The position numbers and the translations under genes were made by a program. A DNA stretch of 5,969 nucleotides, taken from positions 1 to 5,969 of the forward strand of contig JARRQF010000237.1 in NCBI GenBank assembly GCA_037382065.1, in the 5' to 3' direction. The DNA is from Thiodiazotropha sp037382065. GTDB taxonomy: Bacteria; Pseudomonadota; Gammaproteobacteria; Chromatiales; Chromatiaceae. Shown here piece after piece: positions 1 to 5,953 of this stretch (the first letter of the stretch is position 1; the number at the start of each line of letters is the position of its first letter). A model generated the notes under the pieces. The model was not told the DNA's origin and did no database searches. It saw only the letters and a list, made by a program, of their open reading frames with translations.

Positions 1-28
1 CACTTTATTCAGTGCGCTTAGCTTCGTA

Positions 29-52
29 TTTCACCACGAAGGGCGCGAAGGA
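29..52. repeat. Fragment of a dispersed CACGAAGG-type intergenic repeat
   Basis: The segment reads TTTCACCACGAAGG followed by GCGCGAAGGA, so the unit (C)RCGAAGG occurs twice with a 9-base period (bases 35-43 and 44-52 agree at 7 of 9 positions). From memory, strings of this kind (a TTTCACCACGAAGG core followed by further CACGAAGG units) are common in intergenic regions of many unrelated bacteria and often give spurious ORFs rich in HHEG or TTKG. Bases 22-27 (CTTCGT) and 36-41 (ACGAAG) also form a 6-bp inverted repeat around an 8-base loop. No function is assigned. The repeat is seen directly; its membership of a dispersed family is recalled, not tested. Confidence 0.5.
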
Positions 53-99
53 TCATATCCGCCAGGTCTGATCCTCCAGGCTCCTTTTTAATCCTTCGC
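45..99. repeat. Inverted repeat with 9-bp perfect arms upstream of recA
   Basis: GCGAAGGAT (45-53) is exactly complementary to ATCCTTCGC (91-99), with 37 bases between. The interior has competing shorter pairings: AGGATC (49-54) with GATCCT (70-75), GGAT-CAT-ATCC (50-60), and CCAGG repeated directly at 63-67 and 77-80 in the form CCAGG/CCAGG-like. A five-base T run lies at 85-89. This could be a folded element such as a REP or small MITE relative, or a transcription end for a gene left of the window. It is not a classical intrinsic terminator because the T run lies inside the loop. It lies upstream of the recA promoter and so is probably not in the recA transcript. Confidence 0.45.
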
Positions 100-105
100 A
101 GACTC

Positions 106-134
106 ATGACGTGAGCCAGTGGCTGTGTGATAAT
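106..134 (+). promoter_or_regulatory. Probable sigma70-type promoter of recA
   Basis: The -35 element is ATGACG (106-111, 4 of 6 to TTGACA). A 17-base spacer follows, then the -10 element GATAAT (129-134, 5 of 6 to TATAAT), with an extended -10 TG at 126-127. Transcription would start near 141, about 50 bases before the preferred recA start codon. Two palindromes overlap it: CTCATG-A-CGTGAG (103-115, one T-G wobble) covers the -35, and AGCCA-G-TGGCT (114-124) fills the spacer. This is where E. coli recA carries its LexA operator, but no CTGT-N8-ACAG, nor the looser CTG-N10-CAG, is present in bases 1-190. Promoter assignment is by consensus match only. Confidence 0.55.
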
Positions 135-177
135 CCCGCTCCAATGAAGTTTCAATGACTTGGCAAGATTTTACAAT

Positions 178-182
178 GAGGG
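178..182 (+). promoter_or_regulatory. Shine-Dalgarno sequence that decides the recA start
   Basis: GAGGG lies 8 bases before the ATG at 191. The upstream in-frame ATG at 155 has only a weak GAAG before it, and the ATG at 176 is preceded by no purine-rich core. This, together with the family N-terminus, favours 191 as the recA start. Confidence 0.6.
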
Positions 183-190
183 TTCACCAA

Positions 191-1228
191 ATGGATGAAA
201 ACCGTACAAAAGCATTAAGTGCTGCTCTGGGGCAGATTGAAAAGCAGTTTGGCAAAGGATCTGTCATGCGTATGGGCGATACCAACGCCATTAGAAATAT
301 CGAGGCGATTTCGACCGGCTCACTGAGTCTGGATATCGCTCTGGGTATCGGGGGGCTCCCAAAAGGCCGTGTGGTTGAAATTTATGGCCCTGAATCTTCA
401 GGAAAAACCACATTGACTCTGCAGGTTGTGGCAGAAGCACAGAAAATGGGTGGTACCGCAGCCTTTATCGATGCGGAGCACGCTCTTGATCCTCAGTATG
501 CGGAAAAGCTGGGGGTTAATGTTGATGAGCTGCTGATTTCCCAACCAGATACAGGAGAGCAGGCACTTGAAATTACCGACATGCTGGTACGTTCAGGCGC
601 GGTGGATGTTGTGATTATCGATTCGGTTGCGGCATTGACCCCCAAGGCGGAGATTGAAGGAGACATGGGCGATTCCCATGTTGGTCTTCAAGCCCGCCTG
701 ATGTCTCAAGCCCTGCGTAAGCTTACGGCAAATATCAAACGTACCAACTGCCTGGTGATTTTCATCAATCAGATTCGTATGAAAATCGGTGTCATGTTTG
801 GTAGCCCTGAGACCACCACGGGTGGTAATGCACTGAAGTTTTATGCCTCTGTACGCCTTGATATCCGCCGTATTGGTGCGATTAAGAAAGGCGATGAGGT
901 GGTTGGTAATGATACTCGGGTCAAGGTAGTGAAAAACAAGGTAGCCCCCCCGTTCAAGCAAGTGCAATTCGAAATTCTCTATGGCGAAGGTATCTCCCAC
1001 GAAGGTGAAATCATTGAGCTCGGCGTACAGCAGGGTTTTATTGATAAAGCGGGTGCCTGGTATAGCCATAACGGGGACCGGATCGGTCAGGGCAAGGAGA
1101 ATGCGAAGAAATTTTTCAAGGAGAATCCAGAGGTTGCTAATGAAATTGAGCGGCGCATCCGCGCCGAACTTCTACCCTCACCGGATGGTGGTGACGAAGC
1201 AGCGGTGTCTGCTGAGGCGGAAGTCTGA
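191..1228 (+). CDS. recA: RecA recombinase, full length
   Basis: RecA is the cytoplasmic ATP-dependent recombinase that forms filaments on single-stranded DNA, drives strand exchange in homologous recombination and activates LexA self-cleavage in the SOS response. The product is 345 residues (E. coli has 353). From the N-terminus: the helix MDENRTKALSAALGQIEKQF; Walker A GPESSGKT at 66-73; catalytic Glu96 in IDAEHALD; Walker B ending at Asp144 (VVIIDS); loop L1 around 157-164; loop L2 around 195-209 with Gln194 and Arg196 in FINQIRMKIG; and a short acidic C-terminal tail (DGGDEAAVSAEAEV). These positions equal E. coli numbering. An in-frame ATG at 155 would add 12 residues (beginning MTWQDFT) not typical of the family; the start at 191 gives the usual N-terminus and has a better ribosome-binding site. 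It heads a likely recA-recX operon from the promoter near 106-134. No intein or frameshift is present. Confidence 0.98.
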   Translation: MDENRTKALSAALGQIEKQFGKGSVMRMGDTNAIRNIEAISTGSLSLDIALGIGGLPKGRVVEIYGPESSGKTTLTLQVVAEAQKMGGTAAFIDAEHALDPQYAEKLGVNVDELLISQPDTGEQALEITDMLVRSGAVDVVIIDSVAALTPKAEIEGDMGDSHVGLQARLMSQALRKLTANIKRTNCLVIFINQIRMKIGVMFGSPETTTGGNALKFYASVRLDIRRIGAIKKGDEVVGNDTRVKVVKNKVAPPFKQVQFEILYGEGISHEGEIIELGVQQGFIDKAGAWYSHNGDRIGQGKENAKKFFKENPEVANEIERRIRAELLPSPDGGDEAAVSAEAEV

Positions 1229-1245
1229 GCGAACAAGATAGCTAT

Positions 1246-1674
1246 TTGGTTATTGAGGCAGCCGCTATTCGGCTGCTCACTGTTCGTGAGCACTCGCGCC
1301 AGGAGCTTCATATGAAGCTGCGAAAACGCCAATACGAGTCAGAACTTGTTGAACAGGTCCTTGATGACCTGCAGGCCTCGTCACTACAGAGCGATGCCCG
1401 GTTTACCGAAAGCTTTATCGGTAGCCGGGTGCGAAAAGGTCAGGGGCCGCTGCGGATACGTTCAGAGCTGCGTGATAGGGGAGTAGATGAATGCTTGGTC
1501 GATGAGTATTTAGAAGCCTATTCTGATCAATGGCAAGTCATACTTCAGGATATCCATGATGCCAAATATGGCTCTTTAAAGCCGGATTCAAGCAAGGAGA
1601 TGGCCAGGCGAGCCCGTTTTCTTGAATCACGGGGGTTTCCTGGAGAGCTTATTCGTGGCTTACTGCTCGATTAG
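1246..1674 (+). CDS. recX: RecX, regulatory partner of RecA
   Basis: RecX binds RecA filaments and usually limits their extension and ATPase activity. The product is 142 residues from a TTG start, close to family size (about 150-165). Recognisable parts are the N-terminal RLLTVREHSRQELHMKLRKR (residues 9-28), the middle block FTESFIGSRVRKGQGPLRIRSELRDRG (about 53-79) and the C-terminal MARRARFLESRGFPGELIRGLL (about 119-140). The protein is all helical with many basic residues, matching the repeated three-helix modules of RecX. It begins 17 bases after the recA stop with no terminator between, so cotranscription is very likely. The start is uncertain: the same frame is open back to a TGA at 1213-1215, and a CTG at 1225 overlapping the recA stop (CTGA) has GAGG seven bases before it and would add MSEQDSY. 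The TTG has only a weak purine stretch upstream. Identity is firm, the start is not. Confidence 0.93.
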   Translation: MVIEAAAIRLLTVREHSRQELHMKLRKRQYESELVEQVLDDLQASSLQSDARFTESFIGSRVRKGQGPLRIRSELRDRGVDECLVDEYLEAYSDQWQVILQDIHDAKYGSLKPDSSKEMARRARFLESRGFPGELIRGLLLD

Positions 1675-1775
1675 ACCCCGATAATCAAAAAACAGATGTA
1701 ACCAAAAACGCGCATTTTTCCTCTGATCCTGTTATCTTTTATCGCCTATTTTTTACGGTAATTTGTACTTAGACC

Positions 1776-4403
1776 ATGAAAACCAGCACCGACATTCGTA
1801 AAGCCTTCCTTGATTATTTTGCTGACCATCAACATGAGGTGGTTACCAGTAGCCCCTTGGTGCCAGAAAATGACCCGACGCTGCTTTTCACCAATGCGGG
1901 CATGGTGCAGTTTAAAGATGTTTTCCTAGGCCGTGAAACACGTAACTACAGTAAGGCGACCAGTTCCCAGCGCTGTGTGCGTGCTGGTGGTAAGCATAAT
2001 GACCTGGAGAATGTAGGTTATACCGCCCGTCATCACACCTTTTTTGAAATGCTGGGCAATTTCAGCTTTGGTGACTATTTCAAACGTGATGCGATTAAAT
2101 ACGCCTGGGAGTTTCTAACCAAGACGATCGGCCTACCAGCAGAGAAGCTCTGGGTAACTGTCTATCTGGAAGATGAAGAGGCGGCCGATATCTGGCTCAA
2201 AGAGGTCGGAGTTGATCCAACCCGCTTTACTCGCATTGGTGACAAGTCCGGCGGCAAACGCTATGAAAGCGATAACTTCTGGTCGATGGGGGACACCGGT
2301 CCCTGTGGTCCCTGTTCCGAAATCTTCTATGATCATGGCGAAGAGATATGGGGAGGGCCTCCAGGCAGCCCTGAGGAAGAAGGGGATCGCTACATCGAGA
2401 TATGGAATCTGGTGTTCATGCAGTACAACCGGGATACAGATGGTGTATTGACACCATTGCCAAAGCCATCCGTGGACACCGGTATGGGGTTGGAACGACT
2501 TGTTGCTGTTCTGCAGGGTGTACACAGCAACTATGAGATAGACCTGTTTGCCCATCTGATCGAAGCGGCAGCCCAGCTGACCGGTTGCAGCAACCTTGAG
2601 GAGAAATCACTGCGGGTGATTGCCGATCATATCCGATCCTCTGCCTTTCTCATTGTCGATGGCGTACTGCCCTCCAATGAAAAGCGAGGATATGTATTGC
2701 GCAGGATAATCCGTCGCGCTATCCGGCATGGCTATATGCTTGGTGTAAAAGAACCCTTTTTCTATAAACTGACCGATCAGCTTTGCCAGGAGATGGGAGA
2801 TTTCTATCCCGATTTGGCTAAGCAGCAAGCTCAGGTTGAAAAGGTGTTACGTCTGGAAGAGATGCGTTTTGCCCAGACCCTTGAGCAGGGCATGAAAATC
2901 CTCGAAGAGACCATTGCTGCTTTGGAGGGTAATGTGATCCCTGGTGAGACTGTTTTCAAGCTCTATGATACGTATGGTTTCCCCCCTGATCTAACGGCGG
3001 ATATTGCCCGTGAGCGGGAGCTGAGCATTGATCAGCTCGGTTTTGACAAGGCCATGGATAAACAGCGTGAGGGCGGGCTGAATGGCACCCAGTTTGGTCC
3101 GGTAGACACAGTTGAATTGTCACTGGATAAAGCGACAGAGTTTTCCGGTTATGAATGCCTTGAAGAGCAAGCGATTGTGGTTGCGCTGGTAAAAGATGGG
3201 GAATCTGTTGAGCGTTTGCAGCAGGGTGATCACGGAATGGTTTTTCTTAACCATACCCCGTTCTATGCCGAATCTGGTGGCCAGGCTGGCGATATGGGAA
3301 CGCTACAAGGAGCTGGTGTGTTATTCGACGTCAGTGATACCCGCAAACAGTCGGGCCAATTCTTTGCCCACATTGGTAAACTGGAAGAGGGCTCATTGAA
3401 AGTTGGTGATCAGCTGACTGCTCAGGTTAATGCCTATACCCGTCAGGCGACCGCCCTAAACCACTCAGCTACCCACTTATTGCATGCAGCATTGCGTCAA
3501 GTGCTTGGTGATCATGTTGCCCAGAAAGGCTCGCTAGTCAATGCTGAGCGACTGCGTTTCGATTTCTCCCATTTCGAACCCATATCCCGCGAGCAGTTAC
3601 AGGTAATTGAGCAGATGGTCAATGAGCAGATTCGCCATAATCATCAAGTGGATACCAATATCATGTCCCTGGAGCAGGCTAAAAACTCCGGTGCCATGGC
3701 CCTGTTCGGTGAGAAGTATGCCGATGATGTTCGGGTGTTGAGTATGGGGGCGTTCTCCACAGAGCTATGTGGTGGTACGCATGTTAATGCTGTGGGTGAT
3801 ATTGGTCTATTCAAGCTTACTGCAGAAACGGGTACCGCAGCCGGAGTAAGGCGCATAGAAGCGGTGACTGGTCAACGGGCGATTGAATGGATGGAGGCCA
3901 ACGAGGAGCAAGTGCAGCGGGTCGCCGAACTGATTAAGTCTGGAAGGGATGATATTGATGAGAAGCTGGGGCAGCTCCTTGATCGTAATCGCAAACTCGA
4001 AAAAGAGCTAGAGCAGTTAAAAGCAAAGCTTGCCAGTGCAGCAGGGAGTGACTTGGCATCCTCGGCTGTTTCAGTTGGTGAGGTGAAAGTGCTGGCGGCC
4101 AATCTGGATGGAGCCGATCCAAAAACGTTGCGTGAGACAATGGATCAACTGAAGAATAAACTGGGGTCATCGGTGATTCTATTGACTGCCATCGCAGATG
4201 GCAAAGTTTCTTTGGTAGCGGGTGTTAGCAAAGACCTTACCGGGATAATGAAGGCGGGTGATTTGGTGAAGCTAGCGGCAGAGCAGGTCGGTGGTAAAGG
4301 GGGAGGGCGCCCCGACATGGCGCAAGCTGGCGGTAGCAATCCAGATGCCTTACCCAAAGCTCTCGAACTGGTTGAGCCTTGGGTTAAAGAAAAGCTTGGT
4401 TAG
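1776..4403 (+). CDS. alaS: Alanyl-tRNA synthetase, full length
   Basis: This class II synthetase charges tRNA-Ala with alanine and hydrolyses mischarged Ser- or Gly-tRNA-Ala. It has 875 residues against 876 in E. coli. The aminoacylation core (1 to about 460) includes Lys73 in GGKHNDLENVG, motif 2 at RHHTFFEMLGNFSFGDYFK (85-103), DTGPCGPCSE (173-182) and motif 3 at GYVLRRIIRRAIRHG (305-319). Asn301 and Asp398 are the likely counterparts of E. coli Asn303 and Asp400, which read the G3:U70 pair. The editing domain carries the zinc-binding set His563, His567, Cys665 and His669 (HSATH and CGGTH). A helical linker with coiled-coil character (about 721-755) leads to the C-Ala domain with its glycine-rich GGKGGGRPDMAQAGG (839-853). 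The in-frame TAG at 1770 rules out an upstream start. There is no evident Shine-Dalgarno sequence in the T-rich stretch before the ATG. The 101-bp gap after recX has no clear terminator and no convincing promoter. Confidence 0.98.
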   Translation: MKTSTDIRKAFLDYFADHQHEVVTSSPLVPENDPTLLFTNAGMVQFKDVFLGRETRNYSKATSSQRCVRAGGKHNDLENVGYTARHHTFFEMLGNFSFGDYFKRDAIKYAWEFLTKTIGLPAEKLWVTVYLEDEEAADIWLKEVGVDPTRFTRIGDKSGGKRYESDNFWSMGDTGPCGPCSEIFYDHGEEIWGGPPGSPEEEGDRYIEIWNLVFMQYNRDTDGVLTPLPKPSVDTGMGLERLVAVLQGVHSNYEIDLFAHLIEAAAQLTGCSNLEEKSLRVIADHIRSSAFLIVDGVLPSNEKRGYVLRRIIRRAIRHGYMLGVKEPFFYKLTDQLCQEMGDFYPDLAKQQAQVEKVLRLEEMRFAQTLEQGMKILEETIAALEGNVIPGETVFKLYDTYGFPPDLTADIARERELSIDQLGFDKAMDKQREGGLNGTQFGPVDTVELSLDKATEFSGYECLEEQAIVVALVKDGESVERLQQGDHGMVFLNHTPFYAESGGQAGDMGTLQGAGVLFDVSDTRKQSGQFFAHIGKLEEGSLKVGDQLTAQVNAYTRQATALNHSATHLLHAALRQVLGDHVAQKGSLVNAERLRFDFSHFEPISREQLQVIEQMVNEQIRHNHQVDTNIMSLEQAKNSGAMALFGEKYADDVRVLSMGAFSTELCGGTHVNAVGDIGLFKLTAETGTAAGVRRIEAVTGQRAIEWMEANEEQVQRVAELIKSGRDDIDEKLGQLLDRNRKLEKELEQLKAKLASAAGSDLASSAVSVGEVKVLAANLDGADPKTLRETMDQLKNKLGSSVILLTAIADGKVSLVAGVSKDLTGIMKAGDLVKLAAEQVGGKGGGRPDMAQAGGSNPDALPKALELVEPWVKEKLG

Positions 4404-4460
4404 TCGATTGGTTTTAGCAAGCATAGATAGAATGAGCGATTTTTAACTGAGTTTATGGTT

Positions 4461-4487
4461 TTAACCCTGATTCTAATGGTGTTTAAT
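4461..4487 (+). promoter_or_regulatory. Weak promoter candidate before lysC
   Basis: In the 122-bp gap between alaS and lysC, TTTAAT (4482-4487, 5 of 6 to TATAAT) follows TTAACC (4461-4466, 4 of 6 to TTGACA) with a short 15-base spacer. TCTAAT at 4472-4477 is another -10-like hexamer but lacks a spaced -35. The region is AT-rich, so such matches are expected by chance. No terminator hairpin follows alaS, so read-through from alaS is also possible. The gap is too short for a lysine riboswitch. Confidence 0.25.
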
Positions 4488-4525
4488 GTGCAACTTTTTT
4501 CAATGACTCATATAACAGGACTAAG

Positions 4526-5749
4526 ATGGCGCTGATCGTGCAGAAATATGGTGGCACCTCCGTCGGCAGTGTTGAGCGTATCTCAGCGGTAGCCGAGAAG
4601 GTTAAAGGATACCGGGACAGGGGAGATCAAGTGGTCGTGGTGGTCTCTGCCATGTCGGGTGAAACCAACCGGCTGATTGGGCTCTCAAGCCAGATCAATG
4701 AGACACCGGATCCCCGTGAGATGGATGTATTGCTCTCTACAGGAGAACAGGTCACTATCGCTCTGTTATCCATGGCCTTGCAGAAGATTGGTTGTCCTGC
4801 CCGCTCATATACAGGAGGGCAGGTACATATCCTGACCGATAGCGCCTATAGCAAGGCGCGTATTCGGGATATCGATGCAGCTTGCGTGAAAGCAGACCTG
4901 GATGCCAGAAGGGTGGTTGTAGTAGCCGGGTTTCAGGGCGTGGATGAAAATGGCAGCATCACAACGCTTGGTCGTGGCGGATCGGATACCACCGCAGTGG
5001 CTATGGCTGCAGCGTTGAAAGCCGATGAATGTCAAATCTATACAGATGTAGATGGTGTTTACACAACCGATCCACGGGTTGAGCCTAACGCTAGGCGACT
5101 GAGTCGTATCACCTTCGAAGAGATGCTTGAGATGGCCAGTCTTGGCTCCAAGGTTCTCCAGATCCGAGCGGTAGAATTCGCCGGAAAATATAGTGTTCCC
5201 CTACGTGTCCTTTCCAGCTTTGAAGAGGGGGAAGGCACACTGATTACCTTTGAGGAAGAGAGCATGGAACAGGCAAAGATTTCAGGTATTGCGTTTAATC
5301 GTGATGAGGCAAAGCTGACCATTCTGGGTGTTCCCGATCAACCCGGTGTGGCGCACAAAATCATTGGACCGATTTCAAATCAGAATATCGAAGTTGATAT
5401 GATCGTTCAAAATATCTCACATGATACTGGCAACACCGATTTTACTTTTACTGTCAATCGAACTGATTTCAAACGAGCTAAGGCGATCTTGCAACAGACA
5501 GCTACCGAGATGGGTGCACGTGAGGTCCTGGATGACGATAAAATTGTCAAAATCTCTCTGGTTGGTGTCGGTATGCGCTCTCATGCTGGTATTGCCAGCA
5601 AGATGTTCGAGGCATTAGCCAACGAGGGGATCAATATTCGCATGATTTCAACCTCTGAAATCAAGATTTCTGTGGTAGTGGATGAAAAGTACCTGGAACT
5701 AGGAGTACGCTCTCTGCATGAAGCTTTTGAGCTTGAAAGAGAAGTTTGA
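4526..5749 (+). CDS. lysC: Aspartate kinase with two C-terminal ACT domains
   Basis: The enzyme phosphorylates L-aspartate to aspartyl-4-phosphate, the first step toward lysine, methionine, threonine and diaminopimelate. The 407-residue protein is monofunctional (no homoserine dehydrogenase domain) and of the Pseudomonas/Bacillus aspartokinase II type. The kinase domain (1 to about 240) shows KYGGTS (7-12), STGEQ (71-75), the nucleotide-binding GRGGSDTTA (149-157) and YTDVDGVYTTDPR (172-184). Two ACT domains follow, about 262-335 (beginning KLTILGVPDQPGVA) and about 342-405 (VKISLVGVGMRSHAGIASKMFEAL); they bind end-product amino acids, typically lysine and threonine, for feedback inhibition. 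AGGA (4517-4520) lies five bases before the ATG. The gene is separated from csrA by 204 bp. The symbol ask is also used. Which amino acids inhibit this enzyme cannot be read from the sequence. Confidence 0.96.
   Translation: MALIVQKYGGTSVGSVERISAVAEKVKGYRDRGDQVVVVVSAMSGETNRLIGLSSQINETPDPREMDVLLSTGEQVTIALLSMALQKIGCPARSYTGGQVHILTDSAYSKARIRDIDAACVKADLDARRVVVVAGFQGVDENGSITTLGRGGSDTTAVAMAAALKADECQIYTDVDGVYTTDPRVEPNARRLSRITFEEMLEMASLGSKVLQIRAVEFAGKYSVPLRVLSSFEEGEGTLITFEEESMEQAKISGIAFNRDEAKLTILGVPDQPGVAHKIIGPISNQNIEVDMIVQNISHDTGNTDFTFTVNRTDFKRAKAILQQTATEMGAREVLDDDKIVKISLVGVGMRSHAGIASKMFEALANEGINIRMISTSEIKISVVVDEKYLELGVRSLHEAFELEREV
5252..5256 (+). promoter_or_regulatory. Internal Shine-Dalgarno candidate inside lysC
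   Basis: GAGGA sits seven bases before the internal in-frame ATG at 5264, which is codon 247 of lysC. It is better matched than many true starts. The caution is that it lies in codons for a Glu run (FEEES), which resemble a ribosome-binding site by composition. Confidence 0.5.
5264..5749 (+). CDS. Possible in-frame beta subunit of aspartate kinase (internal start)
   Basis: Starting at Met247 of lysC (MEQAKISGIAFNRDEAKLTILG), this in-frame product would have 161 residues and contain just the two ACT domains. In Bacillus subtilis aspartokinase II and in Corynebacterium, an internal start in the same gene yields a beta subunit of similar size that assembles with the full-length alpha chain in an alpha2beta2 enzyme. 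The position at the kinase/ACT boundary, the ATG codon and the spaced GAGGA all fit that arrangement. It is an overlapping product of lysC, not a separate gene. That it is made in this organism is inference. Confidence 0.45.
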   Translation: MEQAKISGIAFNRDEAKLTILGVPDQPGVAHKIIGPISNQNIEVDMIVQNISHDTGNTDFTFTVNRTDFKRAKAILQQTATEMGAREVLDDDKIVKISLVGVGMRSHAGIASKMFEALANEGINIRMISTSEIKISVVVDEKYLELGVRSLHEAFELEREV

Positions 5750-5766
5750 TCCTAAAATAGGCAGAT

Positions 5767-5788
5767 AATTACATGAAACAATGTAATT
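5767..5788. terminator. AT-rich hairpin after lysC, weak terminator candidate
   Basis: AATTACAT (5767-5774) pairs perfectly with ATGTAATT (5781-5788) around the six-base loop GAAACA, 18 bases after the lysC stop. Only two of eight pairs are G-C, and the T runs at 5804-5808 and 5814-5818 lie well downstream instead of directly after the stem, so it departs from the intrinsic terminator pattern. It might instead be an operator or an RNA 3' end stabiliser. The inverted repeat is certain; the role is not. Confidence 0.3.
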
Positions 5789-5833
5789 TCGGGGTGTTCA
5801 TGCTTTTTCCCTCTTTTTAACCTTCCTGTCACT

Positions 5834-5842
5834 TGCTAAAAT
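5834..5842 (+). promoter_or_regulatory. Extended -10 promoter candidate, distal, for csrA
   Basis: TGC-TAAAAT fits the extended -10 form TGN-TATAAT, with 5 of 6 in the hexamer. The -35 position (5814-5819, TTTTTA) matches poorly, at 3 of 6, which extended -10 promoters tolerate. Transcription would start near 5849, about 105 bases before csrA. E. coli csrA is likewise served by several promoters. Confidence 0.4.
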
Positions 5843-5869
5843 AGCGGTACCAGTCCCGTTATTAGCGGT
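5840..5869. repeat. Overlapping inverted and direct repeats at the distal csrA promoter
   Basis: AATAGCGG (5840-5847) and CCGTTATT (5856-5863) are complementary except for one G-T wobble and enclose eight bases. In addition, TAGCGGT occurs directly at 5842-5848 and 5863-5869, a spacing of 21 bp or two helical turns. Both overlap or follow the -10 at 5837-5842. The arrangement could be an operator for a dimeric regulator, but short repeats of this size can arise by chance. Confidence 0.35.
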
Positions 5870-5883
5870 GGCTTGGTTGGCAA

Positions 5884-5892
5884 TGGTATAAG
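5884..5892 (+). promoter_or_regulatory. Extended -10 promoter candidate, proximal, for csrA
   Basis: TGG-TATAAG is an extended -10 with 5 of 6 bases of the hexamer. No -35 is recognisable at 16 to 18 bases upstream. Transcription would start near 5899 and give a leader of about 55 bases containing all four GGA motifs before csrA. Confidence 0.4.
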
Positions 5893-5898
5893 TCTGAG

Positions 5899-5952
5899 GG
5901 AACTATTCTTTCGAACTATACTAAAAACATAAGGATCTATATGGAGACTGGA
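5899..5952 (+). promoter_or_regulatory. csrA leader with four GGA motifs, probable CsrA autoregulatory sites
   Basis: GGA occurs at 5899-5901, 5933-5935, 5943-5945 and 5950-5952. The one at 5943 is part of the csrA Shine-Dalgarno sequence GGAG, seven bases before the ATG, and the one at 5950 lies directly before the start codon. The site ACATAAGGATCT (5927-5938) matches 9 of 12 positions of the CsrA consensus RUACARGGAUGU. E. coli CsrA represses its own translation by binding several GGA sites in its leader, one over the Shine-Dalgarno. The motifs are seen; binding is inferred. Confidence 0.5.
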
Positions 5953-5953
5953 A

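Noticed and set aside
1..90. Possible 3' end of an upstream gene (frames open to TAG near 21, TGA at 68-70 and TAA at 88-90)
   Set aside because: None of the three tails resembles CinA or another usual recA neighbour, and the open frames run through the repeat at 29-52, which is known for spurious translations.
155..190. Longer recA start at ATG 155 adding 12 residues
   Set aside because: The extension is not typical of RecA and has a weaker ribosome-binding site than the ATG at 191.
593..1069. 158-codon minus-strand open frame inside recA, and similar frames inside alaS and lysC
   Set aside because: They lie antisense or out of frame in strongly conserved genes and show no recognisable domains; they reflect codon bias of the real genes.
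1701..1720. Near-palindrome AAAAACGCGCATTTTT after recX as a terminator
   Set aside because: The pairing has a C-A mismatch and leaves no loop, and the rest is A-T only, so a stable terminator stem is not expected.
4498..4508. TTTCAATGACT before lysC is identical to bases 150-160 before recA
   Set aside because: A shared 11-mer is expected a few times by chance within about 6 kb, and the two copies sit differently relative to the starts.
4404..4525. Lysine riboswitch before lysC
   Set aside because: The gap is 122 bases with no conserved multi-helix core; lysine riboswitches are around 170 bases or more.
5869..5882. Sigma54-like TGGC...GGCA upstream of csrA
   Set aside because: The GG to GC distance is 10 bases, whereas the -24/-12 promoter needs 12, and the TTGC half is absent.
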